NCBI GenBank assembly: GCA_009741485.1
Contig: CM019216.1
Location: forward strand, 51,967,943-52,031,942
DNA from: Malurus cyaneus samueli
Taxonomy: Eukaryota > Chordata > Aves > Passeriformes > Maluridae
Length of the DNA stretch: 64,000 bases
Direction of reading: 5' to 3'
In this document: positions 51,501 to 64,000 of the stretch, piece by piece
Numbering within the stretch: the stretch's first letter is position 1
Layout of the letters: every line of letters begins with the position of its first letter
The notes under the pieces: generated by a model
Told to the model about the DNA's origin: nothing
Seen by the model: the letters and a program-made list of their open reading frames with translations, nothing else
Database searches by the model: none
Program-made: the position numbers and the translations under genes

Positions 51501-54500
51501 GTCCCAAGGCTGCTGCACAGCATTAAACAAACAGAAAGTTCTGTGGGATTGGGCTGAGGAAGGTAGTCAGAGGTGAGAGAGGCTGTCTCTGCTCCAGCCA
51601 GGGAAGTTGTGAGAACAAACAGAAAGTCCAGCTGCTCACTAGCATCCCATTTTGCCTGCAGAGGCTTTAATGGGAAGTGTCATCTGTCCCTCACCCCAGG
51701 TACACACTGAGTAACAGACTTAACTTGTGCCCAAGCAGCTCAAATTACAAGGGGTGAATTGTACCTCTGAATGCTAAGCAGCAGTCCCAACACCTAAACT
51801 AGGGTTTCTTATTTTGTTTTTTTTTTTTTTAATTTTTATCCCTATAAGGGCTTACTGTCAAGGACATAATGATCCTTTCAGGGTAATGAACTTGGCCCTA
51901 AATGAATGAAGGTTACATTTCTAAATGCTTTTGATAATCACCAAATTTTGCCTTTTCACTAGACTAAGACAGTGAAAACTCTCTTCACTCCTGTGTTCCA
52001 GCACTGCTTTTGGTTTAAAAACCCCTGAGGTCTGGCAGTACAGCAGTGCAATCCATTAACCATAAAATCAGTGTGGGCTGATATTTGACTCCTGTATTAC
52101 AGCTGAAGAGACTAAAATACTCCCAGGAGGTGCGAAGAGCTTGGGCAAGCACCTGAAGGAAGACTGGAGACTGTGAGCTCCTAGTCCACAGGCTGCACTG
52201 CACTTCTGCTGATTTTTAATTTTCAGTTCAAAGAAAAGTGTTGGCATTTTCTTTTGCCAGAGCTTAATAAAGAGGAGGCTTCCTTTTTCTCTTCTTGAAA
52301 AAATCCTACCTTGGATCTGAATGAAAATTTACGACGTTTTCTTTGCTGTTACAGGATATTGTATTTTTTGCTCTCTGTTGTCTCTCAGCAAAGCAAGAAC
52401 TTCTCTTTGGATCTTATGAAATGTCTGGAGTACAACAAATTATTTCCCTTGAGAGGGACGAGATTACAACAAACTGCAAATATTAAAAAAAAAAAAAATA
52501 AAAATCACAGGGAGGAGCCTCAGTATCAACCTCCAGGTCTTTTTCCCCCACAAGCCCTCTTGGCATCATGCAAACTGAACTTTGTCCTGCCCTAGTTACT
52601 AATGTGCCCAGTCCAGTCTTCAGAAACCGAGCATAAACACACCCAGCCAAGTGCAAGCTTAATATAAATGTACTGCCTCTTCCTCTCGTAACACTTGTGA
52701 GAAATTGTTTGTGTTTTAAGAGGGAGGACAGGGAAATCAGTTCCCAGGTCAGGTCTCGCTTTAGCCCTGCCGGCAGGGAGGACAGAGGCCAGCTCCTGCG
52801 CAGGAAATCTTCGAGCACTGACATTGCTGCACGCTGACAGGGATGTGCAGGCCCATGTGCTTTCACAGGGTCACGGCATGTTTGGGTTTTTTCATAAGGC
52901 TGGCCCCCACACAGCAGCCACAGAGAACAAGGCCATGGTTTTCTTTCAGTTCAAGGAATCACTGGACTGCCAAAGAAACCACATAACAGCTATTCCGCAG
53001 ATGAACTCAAGTAATGGCACAGCACTTGGGTGGCCATATTTATACTGGGCTAGCCAGGAATGTCAGGATTTCAGCATTCACAAAAAATGCACTTCTGGCA
53101 CAAACTATCTCTGTCATTTCAGCTCCACTCCTCAGTCTCAAATGATCCATATTGTTAGGAGAGCTTTAGCATTTGGAGTAGCATGTGTTTCCCCTCTCCA
53201 TAGGTTTCGGGTGTAAGGAAATGAATCCTGCCCAGCCGTCCTCTCCAGCAGTTCTGCTTTCCTCTAAGTAAGCAACGGCAAACATGAGATGGGAGAGAGA
53301 TACATCTGAACTCATGCAATCTGTCACAGCACAGCATCTCCCAAGCACAGGCTTTTTACCCTTGGATCTGTCCCATCTCTGTCTGCACAGCCATATTTCG
53401 AGGATTCGTCATGGGTCACATCTGCCAGCAATCATGTGGAAGAAATATAGAAAAGGAGCAGTGTGCATTAGCTCCGCTCTCTTCCTTCTGCAGCCTCCGG
53501 GGCGCTTGGCAAACAGATAAACTCGGGTGCTGAAGACAACCACCCCAATCCCCAGCCCAGAGAAGAAACTGGGCAGTCCCTGTGAGCTTCAGCAGACATT
53601 GTCTCACAGGATCAGAAACCCGTGAACCCCTGTCACTCAGGAGGAGGTGAGGAACTGAGGCACAACACCAAAGGTCCCCAAAAACATCAGCACAGCAAGG
53701 AGACACTGAGCCCTCAGCGAGCAAGGCTACCATGAAAACTCAGTCAGAAGTGCAGTCTAGAAAAAATAGTAGTGAATTTTGGACTTGCTCAGGACTCCTG
53801 GGCATCTGTCAGGCCAGGGGAATCAGATCTGTGCTCCCTCTTACCCAAGGGTTCATGTTTTAGAGCCCTGGACTTCCTTGGCCATGCAAGAGCAGATTGG
53901 CTGTACCAGTCCTCCCAGTGACTCCAACAGCTCTCGGCAATACCAGTTTAATTCCATTTGATTTATACGGCTCATTTTCCCTTAGGCACAAAATCTGGTG
54001 CACTTTGAAAGCCTCAGGTTCAATGCATGTGTGCAATTTACCTTCAGATCAGACATCTCCTGAGAGAAGCATGTTCTTTTGTACTTGGTTTTTAGACCAA
54101 GAGTTCCTAGATAAGAATATAGGTGCCCTGATTATGGTTAAAATGGACAAATAAGTAACTGCTGTAAATTGAAAGAGGAGTGGCATCAGCCTTTCAGAGT
54201 AAAAGTATTCTTGTAGATATTTCAGTCTCAATGCCCTGTCAAGTTGGACTGTGGTCCCAGACTGCTTTTTCAGAAGTATTCAATTTCTCTGTACCATGGG
54301 ACAAAATAACCAAGGAAGAATTGAAAATGAAACAAGGCAAAAGTCACTTAACAAACTTAGGTATTGGAATACCAAAATCAAGCACTTCCAAGTGAAGATT
54401 AATTTAGTCTTTGTAAACAAAGTTCTACCATCACATAATACTAGTTCCACAAAATAGTATTGATGTTTCTTGGGACAATTTAGCAGATTTAAACACATAT

Positions 54501-57500
54501 GGAAAAATCTCTCACTGATAAGGGTTCTAAAGTATTAGAGGACTTGGTAGGATCTTTTCTTTATGAGATCAACGAACCACCAAAACCACCTGTTGTTGAC
54601 ATAAACATCTTTACAAACTTGGAGGCCTAACACACAAAAACCTCTCTTCAGCAAAGGCAGTGGGCCAAGTGTTTAAGATACAAGATTTGCCAGAGATTTT
54701 AAAGCTGAAATGGAAGGAAGACCAGAGAAATGTTCAATCTCTTGGCAGTAGTTTGGTATCTCTTTTACAGCTTTTCTCTTTTTTTTTTTGTTTATTGGGT
54801 TTTTATGATTTGTTAAATTTAGAGCAGAAGAGAGAGCTGCATGTTATCCATTGACCACTTTTGTCAAAAACAAGGAACTCTATCTAAAAGTAAACACCAA
54901 AGCTTATTGAAAGATTCTATACCAAGGCATTATTTTCTTAACAGAAAATGTTCTGTAGATATGGTATGAACAAGAAATATTGAACAAAAATAATATATAA
55001 GCAAACAAAAAGTCCTCAAAATCACAGTGATGGGAAACTGATCCCAGTTCTTCCCAAGCTAGTGGGAAGTTTGCCAGATGTTTCCAGGGAAATCTAGATT
55101 TCATCTGTCTCATAAGGAGTCAGTCATGAACCACAAAAGTTAATTAATTAAACCTCTGGGCATGACGAATGACAAATGAAAATCAGGGAAATCCGTACAC
55201 AGTCTGTTGTCATGTTTACAGGTGTTATCCTGAAAACAGGGCAAGAATGGAAAGGCTTACTGATCCAAGCCAGCTATGAACACTAAAAGCCACTTCTAGG
55301 CTCAGCAGTAACAGTCATGAGTCAGCCACCCAGCTGATAACTGACAACACAATTTGTAATTTGTGTAGTTTGCTCCTCTGAGGTGTTTTCTTCCAGTCAT
55401 TAATAGCATATTTGAAGAGCTAGAGAGAAAACAGGGACAAAAAGCACCTTGCATAAATCATAAAGTCCTTTAAAAATCAATTCCCAAGAGCATTCAGTGG
55501 CTTTATACATGACCCAGCCCCGCAGGAGTCTTCACCTGTGCAGTTCAAGTTTCTCCAAACAGAGCTGTACCACCAGTAATCCATGTGGTATGTGAGGCTG
55601 GAGAATTTTGAAACATTTGGACTTCTGTTAAACCTCTGACAATATTTAGATTTAAACCCCTTTGAGGTATGGACAATCTCCTGTTGTATTATGGAGAGCC
55701 TAGGAAAACCTGGGGGGTAGTGGAGAGAGGCAACTTCCCTGGGTCTGTTCCAGTGAGAATTTCTGTTTCTATTTCTGCTGCTCCTGTATCTAAAGAAGGT
55801 GAGTCAGATCATACTGAAAAAAAGCCTAGGAGCAAAATTGGTTATCCATGGTCCTTCTCCATATATAGGTAGGATACTAATATGACTTAAGTTTTATAAA
55901 CTCCTCTGCCTAAAGAGGTATAAAATAGAGTGGCTGCATGGCACCAGGATTATCCATGGAAACTGTTTCTACATGATATGGGTTTTGTTTTTTTTTTTTC
56001 CCAGGGCCCTCTAAATCTGGAGCTAAGCCAGAAGTAGCTGTTGCCTCTTTGCACTGGATCCACAGTGCCAGTGAGAGCAGAGAGAGCCTGGGACCTTCTT
56101 TGTGCTGCTGCTCTGGAGTAATCAGATTTCATGCTGGATTGCAGTTGTGTCCCAGGTAACTTGTTCAGTGTTCAAAAAATCTTCAGCTCCACCCTTGTTC
56201 TGCCTGGTTTGGCACTGTGAGCATGGATTGCTTCTCCCTGCTAACAAGAGTGGAAAGGGTGGGTGTAATCCAGGGTTACAAATTCTTCCTTGCCTGCTGC
56301 CTATGCCTCCCAAAGAAAGCCTTGCTGAAGAGGGACAGCACATATTTGCAACTCCAGGTAAGTGGGAGCTCAGGCAGGGCTTCTTTGCCCTCAGCATTTC
56401 AGTTAATACAGAGGCCTCCAAGAATTATTCCAATAAATACAAATGCTTGCAAACTGTTTTCACCCTAGAACCTCCTCCCTGGGAGCATGTCTTTTTCTCT
56501 GCCAGCAGTATGGAAATACACTTTTTGAAGTCACATCAGTTGTTCTAGTGATTTCATAATTGTCACAGGAGTGGTAATCCCCTCTCTTAAAGATGATGAA
56601 TCATCTGAGTGGTACTGTACTATTGGGAGGATTACAACATTCACGAAGTTTGTAAGCCTCAGATTTTCTAAAGCCGTTCAGTTTTACCTATGCCTGACTC
56701 TATCCATTTCAGATGACAGTGTGTAGGTTTGGCTGGACATGTTACTGAAACGGAATTCATGGACTGTTGGAGCATCTAATGATGGGATTTTTCCCAGCCC
56801 TGTTTGTCCCCTGCTCTGGTTTTCAGGTGGTACATTACACCACAGGGACTGTAGAGCCAGTGACACTTTAAAGGTGCATTCAGTTGTTTGGACATTATTT
56901 GCATGGACAAGTATATGCAATTGGTCAGATCCATGCTCCCAGATTTAGACACTGTCATGACAATTAAAGGGGAGGCAAGGCTCCCAGTGGTGGAGCCACC
57001 CATTCATTTTTTGCCTGATCTGAGTTATGTCACAGAAAAATCAGGGAAATTCCTTTGCACCAAGGTATTTTCTCTGGTAACTACAGAAATTTAACTTGTC
57101 AATACACATTTCCAGTCAATGGAAGACATTTGTTCCTGGATGGATGCAGCTGCCAGCAACAAACAATGACACATGAAGCTCCAAGAGAAGGCTTTTAATT
57201 CTAACAGAGTATGTCCAGGAAATACCAATCAATTCATATAGTAACTGATCATCTTCACCCTTAAAAACTCACGCTAACAGCTGTGCACTGTCTCTTCTTC
57301 CAGAAATTACTCCAGATCCCTTTTGACCTGGTGTACACTATTCACTTCTATTGTAGATTTTGGCAGTTTGCTTCATACTTTTAATTATACCCTCTGAGCA
57401 ATGAAAGTCATCCTGAATAGCTTACAGCCTGTGCCTCATCTGCAAGCTGTAACCTCTTTCTTTGGAATTAGCAACAAGTCACACAAACTTTTATTTGAAA

Positions 57501-57908
57501 CAACCCATTCCTTTTCTGGTGTATACTGGACTGTATTTCCTGCAAATTCCTATCCATTCCAGCTGCAGTAGAAGTTGTCTCCATTCACTCGAATCCAATG
57601 CAGACACTTTACTCCACAGATCCTACATTTTTAAAGCCTGCAGAAGCAATTGCATTGTCTAGCCCAACTTCTTGTAAAACTAAGGTGTTAAAATTTCATT
57701 TAGCTATTTGCAATGTGAGGCCTATTACATGGCACTAACTGGAATGTATATTCTTCTATTTCCACTAGAAGATAACACAGACATCATTGCATTCCCCAGC
57801 TTCCATATTCCTTATACAGCCCTGTAACTGAGTCCACAAGGTATTAGGCATTGAAGAAACACATTAAATTAGTCAAATGGTTGTAATCTTTCCTGACCAG
57901 TTTTCATG
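48513..57908. other. intergenic stretch
   Basis: About 9.4 kb with no recognisable gene. Homopolymer runs are present (T-run about 51818-51830, A-run about 52485-52498, T-run about 54779-54789, T-run about 55988-55999). Open frames up to 148 codons (52824-53216, 56102-56548) have no family resemblance and no splice-compatible partners. Confidence 0.6.
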
Positions 57909-58312
57909 TCAGGAGTGGCTGAGGGAGTTGAGTGTTTCACTTAGAGAAAGGAGCTCAGGGAGACCTTATTGCTCTCCTCAATTGCCTGAAATGGGGCTGT
58001 AGTGTTGTGGGGGTCAGTCTTTTCTCCCCAGCAATGAACCACTGGACAAGAAGAAATGGCCTCAAGTTGCAACAAGGGAGGTTTAGATCAGATACTAGGA
58101 AAAATTCCTTCACTGAGAGAATTGGAACAGGCAGCCCAGGGAAGTTGTTGAGTTACCAACTTTGAAGGTTTTTGGGAGATTTGCAGATGTGGCACTTCAG
58201 GATATGGTTTAATGATGAGCTTGACAGTGCTGTGTAAATGGTTGGGCTTGATGATCTGAAAGGTCTTTTCCAACCTAAATGATTCTATGATTCTATGCTT
58301 CTGTGATTCTCT
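57909..58312 (+). mobile_element. CR1 LINE 3'-end fragment
   Basis: Typical CR1 3' end in the sense orientation. Recognisable blocks are AAAGGAGCTCAGGGAGACCT, TATTGCTCTC, GGGGGTCAGTCTTTTCTCCC, AAGAAATGGCCTCAAGTTGC, GGAACAGGCAGCCCAGGGAA, GATGTGGCACTTCAGG, GGTTGGGCTTGATGATCTGA and AAGGTCTTTTCCAACCTAAA. It ends with the 8-mer tail (GATTCTATGATTCTATG and a degenerate third copy). It covers the end of the ORF2 region and the 3'UTR, and is 5'-truncated with no intact reverse transcriptase. This is the strongest evidence in the window for a bird or other sauropsid source. Confidence 0.96.
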
Positions 58313-61300
58313 ACCTGATACTTTAATTTTCTCTTGTTTCTGCAATCTGTGTATAGTCTCTGGAACAGAAAATTAAATAGATTAATGAGAAATATTATTA
58401 TCATATTGTTTATGGAATTTGGAACGGATCTTGCTAAACATATTTTCAATTAAAAATTCTTTAAAATAGAGTTTAGGTTTCTGATTATTTGGTTAACCAA
58501 ACTGCTATTTATTGATGAAAATACTCAGCTTAGATGGTAGAAATCATATTAAAAGATTCATGTATTGGGAGGAAAAAATTTTTTTAAATGGTCCCAAAAT
58601 GCAGAAAAGATATATTGGAGTTGCTTTTGAAGACGAGTTTAACATCTTTCTTCTGAGACCTTGCACTGTGAACAGCATCTGTGAGGGTGACAGCCTCAGA
58701 TTCTTCAGTTGACATTTCATTTTATTTCATGAGAATTTCGGATTGGCATTTGAAAAACTATTTCACTGTGAGACATCTTTTCTTGAAAAGCAGAGACAGA
58801 ATAGAAATAAAAGAATGATCACTCCCTGTCATATATTTAGATCACTGTTCTCAAGCATCTGGCCTGAGTGAGAGAAATGAGTCAGAGGTAAACAGACAAA
58901 AGCAGGTTCTTGTAGAATTTGGCATTTTTGCAATATGTAGAATTAGAACACAAAATATTCTTCCTCCTCCTCTATCTCCCACTCCTACATTTTATTTCCT
59001 TCTTCGCCTAAAACTTGACTGCGTAGATATCTGTTAAATTTTAAGCTTGATTTTAAAAGTTGCTTCCATTTCATATAATTTTCAATGCCTGAGAAAGTTG
59101 TCCCAACAAGTTGAAACTTTGGAGAGTATCTCCTGCACAATTTAAAAAAATTGGATGCAAAATTGCTTAAATCTGCAAGAGAAGTAAATACACCATTACA
59201 GCTGAGGGACCCAGAGGGCCCATGATCAAGTATGATCAAGTGGGTGTATTGCACAAGCTATTTCCATATCTGAAAGTTAAGCTTGCACTAATTTATTTAG
59301 GAACTCTGAGTGAGTAGACAGCATTTTGGTATTAACTGAGGCACAACAATCTTTACAAATGTCTATCCAAAGCCACAGAAATCTGATGTAGGACAGGCTT
59401 AGTCATGCAGTATTAGAACATTTTCTTCCCTGGAGGAAGTATCAAACACAATATAATCTCTCATAAAGATTCTTTAGAATGACCATTTGCAATCCTGTTA
59501 TTTGTCTTCTTCTTTTTAGTATTGATATGAACTGGTCTCTCCCAAATTATTATGTGATTAAAAGAGAAATGTAAGGAGTCATAGAGTATTAAATTATTAT
59601 AGACTGACTCTTGCCCTCTATCCTACTTGTTGTAAGCTCTGTTATGCAAGTGAGTGTAGTGACATAAATAGGATATAGGCTCTCTTTATCTTTTTGGAAG
59701 AAGTTATAGTGTATTCAAAAGATTTTTGGTATGTGTGTTACTTTATCTTCATTATAAAAACAACTTGGATGTGGGCTCTGGGGGAATTTATAGTTTCTCC
59801 ATGACACAATTATATTACAAATGTCTCATTAGAGACTGCCAGTGTACCTCAGATAACGACTCTAAAGTATTCATCTTAAAGCTCATTTCCAGATTGTTTT
59901 TCTTTAGAACTCATTGTACTTTAAGATTGTACTAACTTTTATGAATATGTTTTTAAGGGGTACTGTCCTTTAGGGCACACCATAAATACTGGCGTGCTTG
60001 GAAGAAAAGTTGTTAAGAGTGCAGAGAGCAGAATAAGGGGAGAGGCTGCAAAAGGGAAGCATAAAACCAATCAAACTAACAAAGCTCAGTTATGAAAACT
60101 TTTGTCCAGCACATGATCAAGAAAAAGTAGTCTTGAGCACACAGATACTTTATCCAATGAAAACTATAGTTAAATCACAATTTCAGATGATTAAACAACT
60201 AAAACAAGAGAATATATTTGCCATGATTCACTTCACAAAGGAAGTTTGACACCAGTTATTTCCAATACAGACCAAGTTTTACAAAGTAGTCCATTCAGTG
60301 AATGTTTTCTTATATTTTGGCTTTTTGTCTTTGGCAACAATAATACACTTGATTACTGAAAAGTAAACATTATTGAATTGCAGTTAACTCTTTTCTCTAA
60401 ACTCTGACATTAGGTAATGAATCTAAATATTTAGCTGAATAGACTTAGATTACTTGTTGTTTTGGGATGGTTTTTTTTCCTAGCTCTCAGAAAACACCAC
60501 AAAGCTGTGTTATTCTGTCTTTCATGTATTCCAGGAAATGGATAAATTAGAACAATGCATCTTTTGTATGAAAGCTCAAGAACATATTTCTGATCCTCTT
60601 CATGTAAAGCATCTTTTTTTACAAAAACTGAGGCTTTGTAAAGAACGAACTACTCTTTAAGGGGAGATAACCTACTTAAATTTAGTTCAACTTAATGACT
60701 GCATTGGTGAGTGAAGACACCCATCATCCTAAGCTCTTTCCCTTCGTGTGTCTGTCTGAAAGGTACATACCATATCGTTTGTGTAGAAAGGAAGAAAGCA
60801 GTTCTAGGTTCTGTAGAGTGGAAGAGGGTCTCCATGTCCTAATGCCTGTCTTCCCTTCCTCCTGACATCAAAGAATTGCGCCCAGAGCAGTATATTTCTA
60901 TTCACTCCCAGAAAGAAAACCCAGCAGCCAGCAAGTGTGTAGAAGAGCCTTCTCTTTCAGACTTGAAACAAGTGATCCCTCCTTTTTTTAATGGTCCCAT
61001 GAGCTCATGACTGTTTGTTCTTCTGCTTCTGTATTTCTCCCTTCAACTGGATGATACCATGTGCATTTGCCACTTCGGAGAAATTTGTTGTAGCACAATC
61101 TGTGTCATCTGTCATTTCTTGAAACAATGACAATTTAATGTGAGGAGCACTAGGTATTAAAATTCCCCCTACCAGGCCCATATAGCTGTGAAGGTTCTGA
61201 TGTCTTAATTTTGTTTGAAATTTTCCACGAGTTCAGAATTCATAGGCTGGAAATTTTAGCAAAATTTCCTACGGTTAACTCACATGCCAGGTATTTTCTG

Positions 61301-64000
61301 AAGAGAAATCAAGTGAAAGAACAGGCACTGTTTGTTTTTTTTTTTTTGCAGCAGTTTATGACCTCTTTTTTTCATCCATCCCTTTTGTTTCCAGAAACAC
61401 AACAGGACACAGATATTCAACCCATGTGCCAGGAAAGAACATCAGCACTTTTAAACTTATTCAGAGTGTATAGATATGAAAATAGAATGTAATAATACAG
61501 ATATGTGTGTGTGGGGAAATGATTCAAAATAGCTAAAACACAGCATTCCATTATCCAGTAACTTAATTTCTGGTGCACTCTAGCCCACATGGCTGTGGAG
61601 GAGAACTGACACATACAAGCCTTTAAATCTCAGAAATCAGCAGGCAAACAGAAGGAAATAAAGTTACTCCAGTCTCATAGCTGAGCCTGACATATGAGTG
61701 CTAGAAGCCAGCAATAGTGTCCTGCTATCTGTTAACAAAAAGATAGGTTTTACTCCCCTCCCCTGCAGTTGGTAATTCCAAGGGAGGTTGCATGTGCTAT
61801 ATCAGACTGTGGCTAGTAGTGACAAGAGTGATATAGCAGTAGGCTTTAATAAGGACATTTGGAATGTTTAAAAGTGCTAAGTAGGCCAAAAATGCATTTA
61901 ATATATTCCAAAGGCAAGCTAAGAGAAATGGTCCTTTGGACACTTCTCCAATACTCCAGAGAGCTCAGTATCTAACAGCTCTGTCTTAGGCACTGAACAG
62001 CCAGGCTGGGCTTTCCAGAGTTCTGTAATCCACAGCCTGGCCATGGGATCAGGAGCCCTGCCCAGCTCCTGATTTTAATTTTTCAGCCCTAGATTTCTTA
62101 GCAAATCCAATACTGAAGTCTCAGGGAAATATTTTCCAATTATTTGTTTTATTAAGAAAATTAAACAACTGTCCTGTGTTTCCTGGAAGTCTGACAGGTC
62201 TCTCACTGTAATTGTAGATGGATAATGTCCCTGCAGATCAGGTCTTGCACTGTAAAGTGAAACTACATGAAGTGAGAGTTACCTGTGCTACCTGGCAATA
62301 GTATGGCAGTATTATTACGTTTTGTAATATTGTATTTAAGTATTCAGACAGTCTTTCCTTTACATTAAAGTAAGGGAAAGATTTATACAGCTATAAGTGA
62401 AACCATTCTTCTGGAATAAATACGATTCTAAAGTTTAGAAATCCTCAGGCTTTTCTCTAAACAAAGATGTGGGAAACTATTACTGTTTATATTAAATATT
62501 CCCATGTGGATCTTTTGGTCCTTGTGGAATATGAATGGCAATCTCTTGTAAAATCCCTACTGCAGCTGTCAACACTTTTTATATGAGGCATCCCAGACAC
62601 AGAGAGGAGTGGAGATGTATGTGGGTGGGACATACCTGTTTCCTTGGGAATTCTTCACCCTTCTGGTGGCAGACAGGTTTTCTGAGGCTACACAGATATC
62701 AGAGCAAAGTCACTAAAGTGATTTTTCATAGGGGAGGGGATGATAACACTTCCTTATTACCAGCTTTTTGAAACAAGAGAACTACTCCTGATTTAGAGAG
62801 GAAATTTGAGACCAAAAGGTTTACCCCGTACCACAGAGTGACTCTTCCTTCTCACAAGCCCCATCCTCTACAGTCAGTGCACATACCAGCTTCGCCTTCA
62901 ACCTTCCCATTTTATCTGCTGCCTTATTAATGTAAACCTGACCCAGAAACCACCTTCTTCTTTGAAGCCTAAATTAATTCCTAGACTGTTTGTAACTATT
63001 TCTGCTTGTGACAATATTGTTCGTCTGTTTAAACTTCTCTTCCTAGTATTTCTCTTTTTCTTCCTTCTTAGTATATTTGTAGAAAGTAACCTTGTCCTCC
63101 CTTAGGCTTCACTGTGTTGCTGACCCATACCAAGCTCTTCTGGTCTCTACCTCTAAGACAGGATCCCAGATGGGCCCTTTGGTAGGACTGTCCAATGAGT
63201 TCATAATCTCTCCATGAGCTCTTCTCTGCTCTTACTCCCTGCATGTCGGTCTGGCCACAGAAAGGGGAAAAAAAAAGAAAAATATTCAAAATATACCAGA
63301 GGATCTCCTTACACTGCTTCAGAGAAGGTCAGTCCCTACCAGAAACTGATAAGCTGCAAGTTTCCCTTCTCATGGTCAAGAATTCTTTACAACTTCCATG
63401 GTATTTTTTCATTCCTCTATTATTTCCAGATGATGAGATCTGACTTTATCATTTATAGCACTTATACAATTAAGTGAGAGGTGAATCAGGGCCAGGTTGT
63501 TTGCCAAAAAACAAGTAAAACTCAAACACTTCATGTCATGTTTATTTTCACACTCCTCTTGAAGAAATACCTAGGTCAGCTACACCAAGCTTTGACTTCA
63601 ACATGCCTTGTGTAAGATTTATGCTCCAGCTATCTTGTTTATACCTTTTTGCATGATTTCTCCAGATATATTTGTAGCTCAAAGTATACCTACTGGTGAG
63701 AATTAAAACAAAAATCAAGATTATAAGTTCTCTGTTGTTTATGTATAGAGAAAAATAAAGCACTACACATATTGTGCATATCTAATTCTACTATTTTACA
63801 TCCACACAAAGAGATGTTCTCATTTTATAGGAAATGTTGTTCCCTGGAACTCAATGGCAAAATTCCTACGGAGTTCAGTGGACTAGGTTTCCTTCCAGAG
63901 TCTGATTTACTACTTTGTTGCATGAGTTGTATGCCAGGGTAGATTTGCTGAAATCACTGGATTTTCCTTGGCATGGAATCAGTAAAATCAGAAAAAAGAA
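58313..64000. other. intergenic stretch to window end
   Basis: About 5.7 kb, AT-rich, with no recognisable gene, RNA or repeat apart from short T-runs (for example about 61334-61347). Open frames are all under 95 codons and look random. Confidence 0.6.

Noticed and set aside
52824..53216. 130-codon plus-strand frame, with a 127-codon minus-strand frame just before it.
   Set aside because: Neither resembles a known protein, and both lack splice partners.
56102..56548. 148-codon plus-strand frame.
   Set aside because: No domain or repeat-element protein is recognised, and a minus-strand frame is open over the same bases.

Overview
The window is vertebrate nuclear DNA, almost certainly from a bird. 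It is about 40% GC with large introns and sparse coding sequence. Two recognisable CR1 LINE fragments are present, and the one near 58.3 kb ends in the typical avian CR1 tail of repeated ATTCTATG-like 8-mers.

The only gene I can support is the 3' part of EYA4 on the + strand. Nine exon positions, one of them a pair of alternatives, lie between 2,510 and 25,139. They encode the last 315 residues: a 45-residue linker and the complete C-terminal Eya domain of about 270 residues. This domain is a HAD-type protein tyrosine phosphatase and the docking surface for SIX homeoproteins. Every boundary has an AG/GT pair and every phase joins. The N-terminal exons lie upstream of the window, and the first 2.5 kb is intron.

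The most interesting part is at 23,207-23,447. Two homologous 101-nt exons sit in tandem, separated by an intron of only 39 nt. Each encodes the same segment of the active site, and each keeps the expected Lys, Asp and Glu. Splicing both in gives a stop after eight codons. Skipping both shifts the frame of the last exon. The gap looks too short to be spliced. This is a textbook layout for mutually exclusive splicing. From memory of the family, the first copy resembles EYA3 and the second EYA1/EYA2, so the duplication may predate the split of the paralogues.

The stop codon at 25,137 is followed by a probable long 3'UTR, with several AATAAA signals and a good terminal one at 29,042. From about 29.1 kb to the end (35 kb) I find no protein-coding gene. 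This stretch holds a CpG-rich block at about 38.1-39.3 kb (a possible unannotated promoter), a probable minus-strand solo LTR at about 39.43-39.90 kb, a pair of related dispersed repeats (42.9 and 44.6 kb), AT-rich tandem or palindromic tracts (47.2 and 48.4 kb) and the CR1 tail at 57.9-58.3 kb. It may be regulatory landscape for EYA4 and its neighbour, but that is inference. I found no CRISPR array, operon, tRNA, rRNA or complete mobile element.
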